Assembly (NCBI RefSeq): GCF_001591165.1
Contig: NZ_BCUG01000015.1
Span: 62,001-126,000, forward strand
DNA: 64,000 nt
Direction of reading: 5' to 3'
Source: Thauera butanivorans NBRC 103042
GTDB lineage: Bacteria > Pseudomonadota > Gammaproteobacteria > Burkholderiales > Rhodocyclaceae
The translations under genes and the position numbers were made by a program. The notes under the pieces were generated by a model. The model was not told where the DNA came from, did no database searches, and was given only the letters and a program-made list of their open reading frames with translations. Below, piece after piece: positions 52,161-63,549 of the stretch. Within the stretch, counting starts at the first letter, position 1. Every line of letters starts with the position of its first letter.

Positions 52161-52183
52161 GTCCGGGCCGGATGGGCCCGGAC
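52161..52183 (-). other. Intercistronic hairpin 2 between ahpC and ahpF
   Basis: GTCCGGGCC pairs with GGCCCGGAC around a 5-base loop, 9 bases from the first hairpin and 16 bases after the ahpC stop. Tandem stems at this spot fit differential expression of a highly made AhpC and a less abundant AhpF. Confidence 0.7.
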
Positions 52184-52198
52184 GGTGCAACGACGGAC

Positions 52199-52762
52199 TC
52201 AGATCTTGCCGACCAGGTCGATCGACGGAGCCAGCGTCAGCTCGCCTTCCTTCCACTTCGCCGGGCACACTTCGTTCGGGTGGGCTGCGACGTACTGGGC
52301 AGCCTTCAGCTTGCGCACGGTTTCGGTCACGTCACGGGCGATGGCGTTGTCGTGCACTTCCATCGTCTTGATGATGCCTTCCGGGTTGACGATGAAGGTA
52401 CCGCGCAGGGCCAAGCCTTCTTCCGGGATATGCACGTCGAAGGCGTTGGTCAGCTGGTGGGTCGGGTCACCGACCAGGGCGAACTGGGCCTTGCCGACGG
52501 CTTGCGAGGTTTCGTGCCACACCTTGTGCGAGAAGTGGGTGTCGGTGGTGACGATGTAGACTTCGGCGCCAGCCTTCTGGAACTCGCCGTAGTGTTCGGC
52601 GGCGTCCTCGATTTCGGTCGGGCAGTTGAAGGTGAAGGCGGCCGGCATGAAAATCAGCACGGACCACTTGCCCTTCAGGTTGGCGTCGGAGATTTCGATG
52701 AACTTGCCGTTCTGATAGGCCTGGGCTTTGAAAGGCTTGACTTCGGTGTTGATCAGCGACAT
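52199..52762 (-). CDS. ahpC: Alkyl hydroperoxide reductase subunit C (peroxiredoxin)
   Basis: A 187-residue 2-Cys peroxiredoxin: peroxidatic Cys in PAAFTFNCPTEIEDAAEHY and resolving Cys in HPNEVCPAKWKEG. Length and motifs match AhpC. GGAGGATGCC precedes the ATG. Detoxifies H2O2, organic peroxides and peroxynitrite with AhpF as reductase, relevant to a cell handling much ferrous iron. Confidence 0.96.
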   Translation of the reverse strand: MSLINTEVKPFKAQAYQNGKFIEISDANLKGKWSVLIFMPAAFTFNCPTEIEDAAEHYGEFQKAGAEVYIVTTDTHFSHKVWHETSQAVGKAQFALVGDPTHQLTNAFDVHIPEEGLALRGTFIVNPEGIIKTMEVHDNAIARDVTETVRKLKAAQYVAAHPNEVCPAKWKEGELTLAPSIDLVGKI

Positions 52763-52846
52763 CTGGCATCCTCCAGCGGGGGGTTGATGAAACGGGGGTG
52801 TTGAATCGATGGGGCGGAGTTTAGACCGGTTCCATGAATTGCTCTA

Positions 52847-52883
52847 ATTGATAATCGAGATACTGTCGATTTAATTTCGCTAT
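52847..52883 (-). promoter_or_regulatory. Possible OxyR site before ahpC
   Basis: On the minus strand ATAG-N7-AAAT-N7-ATCT-N7-CAAT follows the spacing of the OxyR consensus (ATAG-N7-CTAT repeated), matching about 11 of 16 positions, in an AT-rich patch 85-121 bases before the ahpC ATG. The remaining gap to ftsX (52884-52989) shows nothing clear. Confidence 0.4.
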
Positions 52884-52989
52884 CAGCAAGCCATCCAGAA
52901 ATGGTCATCTCCAATCGCCCGCCAGCCTGCGGCGACAGGCTCGCAGCAAGGCCGGCGATCTTCCATAGCTGGGAGCGAGATCCGGAAAA

Positions 52990-53886
52990 TCAAGTGCTGG
53001 CGAGATGACGACGCACTGAAATGACCGCGCCCAGCCAGCCGAGGAAGGCCGCGAAGGCCACGATCGCCAGCGACGCACGCCAATCCGGGCCGCCGAGCTG
53101 GAACACCGCGCCATAAGTCTGCGCCAGCCGCGCGACCGGTTGCCCCAGCGCCTGCACGCCAGCCCACACCGTGCCGAGCGCGACCAGGCCGCCGAGCGCG
53201 CCCTGCAGCCCGCCGAACCAGTAGAAGGGCCGGCGGATGAAGGGGTCCGTCGCACCGAGCAGGCGGCTCACCTCGATTTCCTGGCGCTGGGTCAGGATCT
53301 GCAGGCGGATGGTATTGAAGGTGACGATGACCAGCGCGAAGCCGAGCAGCCCGGCCAGCATCAGCACCGCGGAGCGCCCCAGTTCCAGCAGGGCATGCAG
53401 GCGCGCGACCCAGGCCGAATCGAGCTGCACATGCGCCACCCTGGGCCAGTTGCCGATGTCCGCCGCCATCTGCTCGAACAGTTCGGGGTCTTCGCCCTGC
53501 GGCGTCAGCACGAAGGCATCGGGCAGGGGATTGTCGCCCAGCCCGGCCAGCACGTCGCCCAGGCCGCTGGCGGCGAGCTGGCCGAGCGCTTCGTCACGGG
53601 CGACGAAGCGGTAGCTGGCCAGCGCGGGCATGGCCTTGAGCCTGGCCTCGATCGCCTCGGCGTCGGCCTTTTGCGCCTGCGTGTCGAGGAAGATGCTGAT
53701 TTCCGGCGTTCCCGACACACCGCGCGCCAGCGAGGCGGCATTGTCCAGCAGCAGGTAGCCGCCGCCCGGCAGCGACAGCGCGATCCCCACCACCAGCGCC
53801 GACAGCAGGGTGCCGACCGGCTGGCCGAACAGGCGGCGCAGCGCCTGGGCGATGGCCCGCACATGCAGATACAGCCAGTTGCTCAT
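52990..53886 (-). CDS. ftsX: Cell division protein FtsX
   Basis: A 298-residue four-helix membrane protein: first helix TLLSALVVGIALSLPGGGYLLL, large periplasmic loop (DAFVLTPQGEDPELFEQMAADI), then three helices with IVTFNTIRLQILTQRQEIEVSRLLGATDPFIRRPF. With FtsE it controls peptidoglycan hydrolases at the septum. Lies 79 bases after ftsE. Confidence 0.94.
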   Translation of the reverse strand: MSNWLYLHVRAIAQALRRLFGQPVGTLLSALVVGIALSLPGGGYLLLDNAASLARGVSGTPEISIFLDTQAQKADAEAIEARLKAMPALASYRFVARDEALGQLAASGLGDVLAGLGDNPLPDAFVLTPQGEDPELFEQMAADIGNWPRVAHVQLDSAWVARLHALLELGRSAVLMLAGLLGFALVIVTFNTIRLQILTQRQEIEVSRLLGATDPFIRRPFYWFGGLQGALGGLVALGTVWAGVQALGQPVARLAQTYGAVFQLGGPDWRASLAIVAFAAFLGWLGAVISVRRHLAST

Positions 53887-53969
53887 TGGACTCCCCTCCG
53901 GTCGCTGGCGCGACCATCTCCCCGCCGAAGGGGAACGCCGCCTTCGGGCAGCCGGGCGACGGCGCTCAT
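53883..53969 (-). CDS. Possible 28-codon bridging ORF between ftsE and ftsX
   Basis: ATG at 53969 overlaps the ftsE stop (ATGA) and its own TGA overlaps the ftsX ATG (ATGA), so a ribosome could pass from ftsE to ftsX without a gap. The peptide (MSAVARLPEGGVPLRRGDG...) shows no motif and codon third positions are not clearly coding. The DNA also looks like a GC-rich intergenic repeat with inverted segments, so chance is quite possible. Confidence 0.25.
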   Translation of the reverse strand: MSAVARLPEGGVPLRRGDGRASDRRGVQ

Positions 53970-54676
53970 GCGAACACCCTCATTTCGCCACCCTCGTCTG
54001 CCGTGCTGCCGGCGGGGCGGCTGTCCCCGGTCAGTTCGCCCTTCTCCAGCACCAGCCGGCGCGGCTGGCTGGCGGCGAACAGGGAAGCGTCGTGGGTGCT
54101 GACGAGCACGGTGACGCCCGCCTCGTTGAAGGACAGGAACAGCTCGGCGATGTCCGCCGCGTAGGCCGGGTCGAGGTGGGCGGTGGGCTCGTCGGCGATC
54201 AGGATGGATGGCCTGTTGACGATCGCGCGCGCGATCGCCACCCGCTGCTGCTCGCCGCCCGACAGCCCCGCCGGCATTTCCTTGCCGCGCCCGTTGAGGC
54301 CGACCCGGTCGAGCGCGGCCGCCACCCGCCTGGCGGCGTCGCGCGGCGGATGGCCGGTGATCACCAGCGGCAGCATCACGTTGTCGAACACGTTGCGGTC
54401 GAACAGCAGCCGGCTTTCCTGCAGCACCAGGCCGAGATTGCGGCGCAGATAGGGAATCGCCGCCTTCGGCAGATGCGACACGTCCTGGCCGTTGATCAGC
54501 ACGCGGCCGGCGCTCGGCCGCTCGATGACCGGGATCAGCTTCAGCAGCGTGCTCTTGCCGGCGCCGGAATGGCCCGACAGCACCACCAGTTCGCCATGGC
54601 GAATCGCAAAGTCGACGCCGGCCAGCGCCGTGTAGCCGCCCGCATAGCGTTTGGCCACATCCTCGAAGACGATCAT
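53966..54676 (-). CDS. ftsE: Cell division ATP-binding protein FtsE
   Basis: A 236-residue ABC ATPase: GHSGAGKSTLLKLI, QESRLLFDRNVFDNV, GLSGGEQQRVAIARAI, ILIADEPTAHLD, STHDASLF. The C-terminal about 20 residues (GSTADEGGEMRVFA) extend beyond E. coli FtsE. ATG overlaps the ftsY stop (ATGA). Confidence 0.95.
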   Translation of the reverse strand: MIVFEDVAKRYAGGYTALAGVDFAIRHGELVVLSGHSGAGKSTLLKLIPVIERPSAGRVLINGQDVSHLPKAAIPYLRRNLGLVLQESRLLFDRNVFDNVMLPLVITGHPPRDAARRVAAALDRVGLNGRGKEMPAGLSGGEQQRVAIARAIVNRPSILIADEPTAHLDPAYAADIAELFLSFNEAGVTVLVSTHDASLFAASQPRRLVLEKGELTGDSRPAGSTADEGGEMRVFA

Positions 54677-56073
54677 GCGCGTTCGCCTTCTCCGTTCCTG
54701 GCCGCGCCCGCGGCGGGCTCGAACAGCGCATCGACGAACTCCCGCGCCTTGAACGGCTGCAGGTCGTCGATGCCTTCGCCGACGCCGATGAAGCGCAAAG
54801 GCTTCGGGCACTGGCGGGCGATCGCCGCCAACACGCCGCCCTTGGCGGTGCCGTCGAGCTTGGTCACGACCAGGCCGGTGACGCCGACCGCCTTGTCGAA
54901 GGCCTTGACCTGGGCCAGCGCGTTCTGGCCGATGTTGGCGTCGAGCACCAGCAGCACCTCGTGCGGGCCGCTCGGGTCGGCCTTGGCGATGACGCGCCTG
55001 ACCTTGGCGATCTCTTCCATCAGGTGGAGCTGGGTCGGCAGCCGGCCGGCGGTATCGGCCAGCACGATGTCGATGTTGCGCGCGCGCGCGGCGTTGATCG
55101 CATCGAAGATCACCGCCGCGGCATCGCCGCCGTCCTGCGCCACCACGGTGACATTGTTGCGCTCGCCCCAGGTCATCAGCTGCTCGCGCGCCGCGGCGCG
55201 GAAGGTGTCGCCGGCAGCCAGCAGCACGCTCTTGCCCTGGGCCTGGAAATGCTTGGCCAGCTTGCCGATCGAAGTCGTCTTGCCGGCGCCGTTGACACCC
55301 GCGATCATGATCACGAAGGGCTTGTGGGTGCCGGCGTCGAGCGGCTCTTCGAGCGGCGCGACGATGGCCTGCAGGCCGTCGGCCAGCGCCTTCTGCAACT
55401 GGTCGGCGGTTTCCAGCCGGTCGCGCTTCCAGCGCAGGCGCAGGTCGTCGATCAGGTGCTGGGTGGCCTCGACACCGCAATCGGCCATCAGCAGCGTCGA
55501 TTCGAGTTCCTCCAGCAGATCTTCGTCGATCTTGCGGCGACCGAACAGGCTCGCCAGGCCGCCGCCCAGTTGCTGCCGGGTGCGGGCCAGGCCGGCCTTG
55601 AGGCGGTCGGTCCAGGAGCGCTTGGCCGGCGCTTCGGCGGCTGCCGGGACGGCAGGCTCATCGGCGGGCACCACGGGCTCGGCGGCTTCGGCAACAGCCG
55701 GCGTTTCCAGCGGCCCGGGCTCGACGGCGCTTGCAGAATCGCCAGCGGTCGCAGGCCCGGCGGTCTCGGCGGCCGGCGGCAGGACCGCGGTTTCGGCTAC
55801 GGGTCCAGCCGCGGCTTCGGGCCCGGTTTCGACGGCGGGCCCGACATCGGCAGACGGCACGGCTGCGGCCGGCTCTGCCTCATCCGCCTGCATCCCCGCA
55901 GGCGCTTCGGTGGCTTCCGCCGGCACCTCCAGGGCGACGACTTCTTGCTCTGCTTCGGGGGCGACATCGGCGACGGCATCGGCCGATACCTGCTCGGCAA
56001 CATCCTCGGCCGGCGGCTGGCCGGCTTCGGTTTGCCCGGTCTTGCCGAACTTCTTCTTCAGGAAACCAAACAT
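54673..56073 (-). CDS. ftsY: Signal recognition particle receptor FtsY
   Basis: A 466-residue SRP receptor. Starts [11 protein letters not shown], then a long acidic Ala/Glu/Pro/Val-rich A domain (about 15-150) for membrane contact, then the NG domain with [45 protein letters not shown]. Docks ribosome-SRP complexes at the membrane. Heads the ftsY-ftsE-ftsX operon. Confidence 0.95.
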   Translation of the reverse strand: MFGFLKKKFGKTGQTEAGQPPAEDVAEQVSADAVADVAPEAEQEVVALEVPAEATEAPAGMQADEAEPAAAVPSADVGPAVETGPEAAAGPVAETAVLPPAAETAGPATAGDSASAVEPGPLETPAVAEAAEPVVPADEPAVPAAAEAPAKRSWTDRLKAGLARTRQQLGGGLASLFGRRKIDEDLLEELESTLLMADCGVEATQHLIDDLRLRWKRDRLETADQLQKALADGLQAIVAPLEEPLDAGTHKPFVIMIAGVNGAGKTTSIGKLAKHFQAQGKSVLLAAGDTFRAAAREQLMTWGERNNVTVVAQDGGDAAAVIFDAINAARARNIDIVLADTAGRLPTQLHLMEEIAKVRRVIAKADPSGPHEVLLVLDANIGQNALAQVKAFDKAVGVTGLVVTKLDGTAKGGVLAAIARQCPKPLRFIGVGEGIDDLQPFKAREFVDALFEPAAGAARNGEGERA

Positions 56074-56237
56074 TGCACGCTCGGGTCAGAGGGAACGTTT
56101 CGCGTCGGCGGCGCCCCACGCCAGCCGTGGGCACCCGCAACCGATCACGTTAAGATGCGGCTCCCCGTCCGGCCGGCGCGCACTGCGCGCCAGGCCCGGC
56201 GGAGCGCCGCGAATTCTAACAGATGCAGGACATCCCC

Positions 56238-57620
56238 ATGTTTCTCCACACGTTTGCCCGCGCCCTCGTCATCGGCGGCATTGCCGCCGCACCGCTGCTC
56301 ACGCCTTCGGCCGTGCTTGCCAATCCCTTCGAGACCACGCTCACCAACGGCATGAAGGTCATCGTCAAGGAAGACCGCCGCGCGCCATCGGCGGTGCATA
56401 TGGTGTGGTACCGCAGCGGCTCGATGGACGAACCCGAAGGCGTGTCCGGCGTCGCCCACGTGCTCGAGCACATGATGTTCAAGGGTACGAAGAACGTCGG
56501 CCCCGGCGAGTTCAACAAGCGGGTGGCCGCGGTCGGCGGACGCGACAACGCCTTCACCGGCAAGGACTACACCGCCTATTTCCAGCAGGTGCCGCCGGAC
56601 CGGCTGAGCGAGATGATGGCGCTCGAAGCCGACCGCATGCAGCACCTGGTGCTGGACGACGAAGCCTTCCGCCGCGAACTCGAAGTCGTCAAGGAAGAGC
56701 GCCGCCTGCGCACCGACGACCAGCCGCGCGCGCTGGTCTACGAACAGTTGATGGCCACCGCCTTCAAGGCCCATCCCTACCGCCGCCCGGTGATCGGCTG
56801 GATGCCCGACCTGGAGGCGATGCAGCCCGAGGACGCCCGCGAGTGGTATCGCCGCTGGTATACGCCGGCCAACGCCTACTTGGTGGTGGTGGGCGACGTC
56901 GATCACCGCCGCGTGTTCCGCGACGCCGAACGCTACTACGGCCCGATCGCCGCTCGCCCGCTGCCCGCCCGCCGCATCTCCGCCGAACCCGTCCAGCAGG
57001 GGCCGCGCCAGGCGGTGGTGAAGGCGCCGGCCGAACTGCCCTACCTGAGCATGGCCTGGCACGTGCCCGCCATGCGCGACCCGGCACGGGATCGCGACGC
57101 CTACGCGCTGCAGGTGCTGTCGGCCGTGCTCGACGGCTACGACGGCGCCCGCCTGACCCGCAGGCTGGTGCGCGACAGCGCCCTGGCGCTGTCCGCCGGC
57201 GCCGGCTACGACGGCAGCGGCCGCGGCCCGGCACTGTTCTACCTCGACGGCGTACCGGCCCCCGGCCACTCGGTCGACGAACTCGAAGCCGCCCTGCGCG
57301 CCGAACTGCAGCGCATCCGCGACGAAGGCGTCAGCGAGGCCGAGCTTGCCCGGGTCAAGACCCAGGCCGTGGCCAGCCGGGTCTACAAGCGCGACTCGCT
57401 GATGGGGCAGGCGATGGAAATCGGCTACATGGAATCGGCCGGCCTGTCGTGGCGCGACGAAGAGCTGCTGCTCGAAGGCCTGCGCAGCGTCACCGCCGAG
57501 GAAGTCCGCAGCGTGGCACAGCGCTACTTCAGCGACGACAGCCTGAACGCCGCCCGCCTCGAGCCGCAGCCGCCGGCGCCCCCTCGCCCGCGCTCGCCGC
57601 TCGCGCCGGCGCACCACTGA
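56238..57620 (+). CDS. M16 zinc peptidase, catalytic subunit
   Basis: A 460-residue exported metalloprotease (signal ending SAVLANPFE) with inverted zinc motif HVLEHMMFKGT (HxxEH) and the downstream Glu in ELEVVKEERRLRTDDQP. Start 56238 has AGGA 8 bases upstream; an ATG five codons earlier (56223) lacks one. It is the active half of a PqqL/PreP-like periplasmic pair with the next gene. C-terminal tail is Pro/Arg-rich. Confidence 0.9.
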   Translation: MFLHTFARALVIGGIAAAPLLTPSAVLANPFETTLTNGMKVIVKEDRRAPSAVHMVWYRSGSMDEPEGVSGVAHVLEHMMFKGTKNVGPGEFNKRVAAVGGRDNAFTGKDYTAYFQQVPPDRLSEMMALEADRMQHLVLDDEAFRRELEVVKEERRLRTDDQPRALVYEQLMATAFKAHPYRRPVIGWMPDLEAMQPEDAREWYRRWYTPANAYLVVVGDVDHRRVFRDAERYYGPIAARPLPARRISAEPVQQGPRQAVVKAPAELPYLSMAWHVPAMRDPARDRDAYALQVLSAVLDGYDGARLTRRLVRDSALALSAGAGYDGSGRGPALFYLDGVPAPGHSVDELEAALRAELQRIRDEGVSEAELARVKTQAVASRVYKRDSLMGQAMEIGYMESAGLSWRDEELLLEGLRSVTAEEVRSVAQRYFSDDSLNAARLEPQPPAPPRPRSPLAPAHH

Positions 57621-57663
57621 TCGCTTCCGCCAACCGACTGATTCTCCGGACGGAACCTCCGAC

Positions 57664-60311
<2,648 letters not shown>

Positions 60312-60334
60312 ACGGCCGCTTGCGCTGAAGACGA

Positions 60335-60366
60335 CGAGGCCGCCCGCGATGCAGCGGGCGGCCTCG
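60335..60366. terminator. Bidirectional hairpin between ferredoxin and dynamin-like genes
   Basis: CGAGGCCGCCCGC pairs perfectly with GCGGGCGGCCTCG around a 6-base loop, between two convergent genes. No T run on either strand, so rho may assist. Confidence 0.7.
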
Positions 60367-60390
60367 TGCATTCCGGCGCAACAGCGGCGT

Positions 60391-62355
60391 TCAGGCCGCT
60401 GCGCGCATTTCGCCGCTTTCCCGTTCGCCCTGCGCCAGCGGACCGAGGGTTTTGGCGATTTCCTGCTGCAAGGCATCGAGCTGCGCCAGCATCGCCAGCA
60501 CGTTGTCCTCGCCCTGCTTCAGTTCCTCGACCCGATCTTCCAGCGTGTCCGTGGCCTGGTGGATGCGCTTGACGCTTTCGAGCCGGCGCTTGAGCTGGAT
60601 CTGGTACTCGCGCACCTGGGTCTCCAGCGGCGACATCACCGCCCGCAGCCACTGTTCGACGTCGCGGTTGGCGACTTCGAAAGTGCGCCTGGCCTGCACC
60701 GCGACGGTCTCGAAGAACTTCTGCGTCAGCGCATGCTTTTCGGTCGTCACCAGCGTCAGCGTGGTGTTGAGCTGGCGGTTGAAAGCCGTTTCCAGGCGGT
60801 CGAGCTCTTTCTCGTAGCGCAGCGTGGAGAAGGTTTCGGGCGGCGTCAGCCTGAGTCCGTGCTCGACGCTGAAGCGCTTGTACATGGCGTCGAGCATCTT
60901 CGAGATTTCGCCGATTTCTCCCGTCGAACGCAGCAGGTTCTCGCGCAGATGCCGGAAGAAGCCTTCCATCGCGTCGCGCAGGCCCTTGGTGAAGGTCGAT
61001 TCCAGCATCGCCTCGCGCGTACGGCGGGTCTGATCGCGCAGCGCATCCATGCCGATGCTGGCGAGCAGGCTGTTGGTGAGATCGGAAAACACCGAACGCA
61101 CGGCGTAGTACTTCTGCAGCCCCTGCTCGAAGTCGTCCTTCTCGCTGCGGATCTTGCGCATCATGTACTCGATGACGCTCTGGTTCTTGCCCCGCAGGTC
61201 GGTCAGTTCCTGCAGTTGCTCGCGCAGGCCGGCCAGGCGGGCTTCGAGCAGCGCGCGCGTCTGCGCCATCACCTCGCCGGTTTCGGCCAGCGTGTCTTCG
61301 CGCACGATGTCCTGCTTGGCGGACAGCAGGTCGCCGGTCAGCGCCTGTTCCAGCGCCGGCATGCGGCTGCGCGCGAGCAGCGGCGCATCACCGGTGACGC
61401 GCGCCACCAGCCCTTTCTGCGCCGACACCGGAAACACCGCCTCGGCGTCGATCTCCAGCGTCTCCGCGACCGAGTCCACCTGGCGGGCAATCTCGGCATC
61501 GATCCGCGCCTCGTCCCGCAGGCCGTCCCACAGGCCGTCGATCTTGTTCAGCACCACCAGGCGGCCGCGCTGGCTGCCGCCCTGCACATAGCTGCGCCAC
61601 ACGGTCAGGTCGCTCTGCGTGACGCCGGTGTCGGCAGCGAGGATGAACAGCACCGCATGCGCGCTCGGCAGCATCGACAAGGTCAGCTCGGGTTCGGCGC
61701 CGATCGCGTTCAGGCCCGGCGTGTCGAGCACCACCAGGCCTTGCTCGAGCAGGGGATGCGGAAACTGGATCACCGCATGGCGCCAGCTCGGAATCTCGAC
61801 CAGGCCGTCCGCGCCCGGCTTCAGCCCTTCGTCGCCGTCGGCATCGACGGCGAAACCGAGGCGGACGGCCTCGTCCTGCGTCACGCGTTCGGTTTCGCCG
61901 ACGCGGGCGAGCGCAGCCTGCAGGCTGCCGGCATCCAGGCTCTGCAGCGACACGCTCTGCCACTCCTCGGCATAGCGCTTCAGCTCGCTGACCGGCGTCT
62001 GGCAGGCGCGCGTGCGGATCGGCAGCAGGCGCAGCTCCGGCTGCGCCCCCTTGCGCCATTGCAGCTCCGTCGGGCACATCGTCGTGCGCCCTGCGCTGGA
62101 AGGCAGGATGCGATCGCCGTAGTCGGCGAAGAAGATCGCATTGATCAACTCCGACTTGCCGCGCGAGAACTCGGCGACGAAAGCCACCGTCAGCTTGTCG
62201 TCACGCAGACGCTCCAGCAGGTATTGCAGGCGAAGATCGCTCTGGACATCGCCGACTTCATTGCGTGCCAGCCATGCGCGCAGGCGCGCGACGGAATCGG
62301 CGGCGGCGGTGCGCCAACCGGCGTAGGCTGAAAACTGATCGATCAATTCGGTCAT
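60391..62355 (-). CDS. Dynamin-family large GTPase
   Basis: A 654-residue GTPase: G1 AEFSRGKSELINAIF (near 64), G2 Thr in GRTTMCPTEL, G3 LVVLDTPGLNAIG, G4 VLNKIDGLWD, followed by a long helical stalk with coiled coils (LARLAGLREQLQELTDL type, KRRLESVKRIHQATDTLEDRVEEL). Bacterial dynamin-like proteins bind and remodel membranes or respond to membrane stress. ATG 62355 is chosen at the start of the conserved region; the frame runs on upstream through mutM antisense. Not linked to the ferrosome-like operon by position. Confidence 0.85.
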   Translation of the reverse strand: MTELIDQFSAYAGWRTAAADSVARLRAWLARNEVGDVQSDLRLQYLLERLRDDKLTVAFVAEFSRGKSELINAIFFADYGDRILPSSAGRTTMCPTELQWRKGAQPELRLLPIRTRACQTPVSELKRYAEEWQSVSLQSLDAGSLQAALARVGETERVTQDEAVRLGFAVDADGDEGLKPGADGLVEIPSWRHAVIQFPHPLLEQGLVVLDTPGLNAIGAEPELTLSMLPSAHAVLFILAADTGVTQSDLTVWRSYVQGGSQRGRLVVLNKIDGLWDGLRDEARIDAEIARQVDSVAETLEIDAEAVFPVSAQKGLVARVTGDAPLLARSRMPALEQALTGDLLSAKQDIVREDTLAETGEVMAQTRALLEARLAGLREQLQELTDLRGKNQSVIEYMMRKIRSEKDDFEQGLQKYYAVRSVFSDLTNSLLASIGMDALRDQTRRTREAMLESTFTKGLRDAMEGFFRHLRENLLRSTGEIGEISKMLDAMYKRFSVEHGLRLTPPETFSTLRYEKELDRLETAFNRQLNTTLTLVTTEKHALTQKFFETVAVQARRTFEVANRDVEQWLRAVMSPLETQVREYQIQLKRRLESVKRIHQATDTLEDRVEELKQGEDNVLAMLAQLDALQQEIAKTLGPLAQGERESGEMRAAA

Positions 62356-62488
62356 CGGGCCGCTCACAGGACTCAGGACACCAAGCGAAATATCCACAGC
62401 ATAGCGGCGAACACGAAACGCGACCATGCAGAAATGCGCACTCCGGCCGAACGTGCGGGGATATGCCGGCTTCGACGGCAGGCGGGGA

Positions 62489-63307
62489 TCAGCGGCGGCG
62501 CTGGCAACGCGGGCAGAAGTAAGTCGCCCGCTGGCCGCTGACGACGCCGAACACCGTGCTGCCGCACTGCCGGCAGGCTTCGCCGGCGCGGCCATAGACG
62601 AAGTACTGCTGCTGGAAATAGCCGGGCCGGCCATCGCCGCCGACGAAGTCGCGCAAGGTGCTGCCCCCTGCGGCGATGGCGTCGGCCAGCGTTTCGCGCA
62701 CCGTCTGCACCAGCCGCGCACAGCGCCGCAGGCCGAGCGCGCCGGCCGGCTCCAGCGGATGGATGCGGGCACGGAACAGACTTTCCGACGCATAGATGTT
62801 GCCGACGCCGACCAGCTTGCGGTTGTCCATCAGCACGTGCTTGATCGGCGCCCGCAGACCGCGCGTGACGCGGAACAGCCAGGCCGCATCGAAAACCTCG
62901 CTCAGCGGCTCCGGCCCCAGATGCGCCAGCAGCGGATGCCGTTCGGGCGCCCCCTCCTGCCACACCACCATGCCGAAGCGGCGCGGATCGCGCAGGCGCA
63001 GGGCCTGCGCACCGAAGACGAAATCGACATGGTCGTGCGTGCCGGGCACTTCGTCGGCACCGACCAGGCGCAGGCTGCCCGACATGCCCAGATGCACGAT
63101 CACCGTGCCGGGGCCGAAATCCAGCAGCAGGTACTTCGCCCGCCGCGACACGCCCTGCAGCACCCGGCCGACGATCCGGTCGGCGAGTTCGGACGGCACC
63201 GGCAGGCGCAGCCGTGGATTGCGCACGCGCAGCCCGCTCAGCTGCCGGCCTTCGACATGGGGGCGGATACCGCGGCAGGTGGTTTCGACTTCGGGCAGTT
63301 CGGGCAT
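62489..63307 (-). CDS. mutM: Formamidopyrimidine-DNA glycosylase
   Basis: A 272-residue base-excision enzyme: N-terminal catalytic PELPEVETTCRGI (Pro1/Glu2 after Met removal), HLGMSGSL, the H2TH region LVGVGNIYASESLFRARIHP, and a C-terminal zinc finger CRQCGSTVFGVVSGQRATYFCPRCQ. Removes 8-oxoguanine. Divergent from the TPR gene, the usual betaproteobacterial arrangement. Confidence 0.97.
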   Translation of the reverse strand: MPELPEVETTCRGIRPHVEGRQLSGLRVRNPRLRLPVPSELADRIVGRVLQGVSRRAKYLLLDFGPGTVIVHLGMSGSLRLVGADEVPGTHDHVDFVFGAQALRLRDPRRFGMVVWQEGAPERHPLLAHLGPEPLSEVFDAAWLFRVTRGLRAPIKHVLMDNRKLVGVGNIYASESLFRARIHPLEPAGALGLRRCARLVQTVRETLADAIAAGGSTLRDFVGGDGRPGYFQQQYFVYGRAGEACRQCGSTVFGVVSGQRATYFCPRCQRRR

Positions 63308-63549
63308 CGGCGCTATCGGGGGATCGGGTCACGGGGGCGGGTACGAGCCTGGGCAAACCTCACGGCGCCCGCACGGCCCGTCTTGCGGGCCGGACGCCGA
63401 TCTGCATACCATGTTCGATACGAACCGAATTCTAGAGCAGCACTCCAAAACCTGCCGACACCCACGGTACACATCCTTGCATGTGCGCCCCCGCCTTCCG
63501 TGGCACCATCTTCACTGCGCAAACCGCTGCAGCCCGCCGGACCATCGAC
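63308..63549. other. Divergent promoter region between mutM and the TPR gene
   Basis: The 242-base gap holds both promoters. I see no clear operator, RNA gene or repeat in it. Confidence 0.4.

Noticed and set aside
60391-62355. Dynamin-like GTPase as a part of the ferrosome-like system
   Set aside because: Membrane remodelling makes it tempting, but it lies about 37 kb away in a housekeeping block with no Fur-like site.
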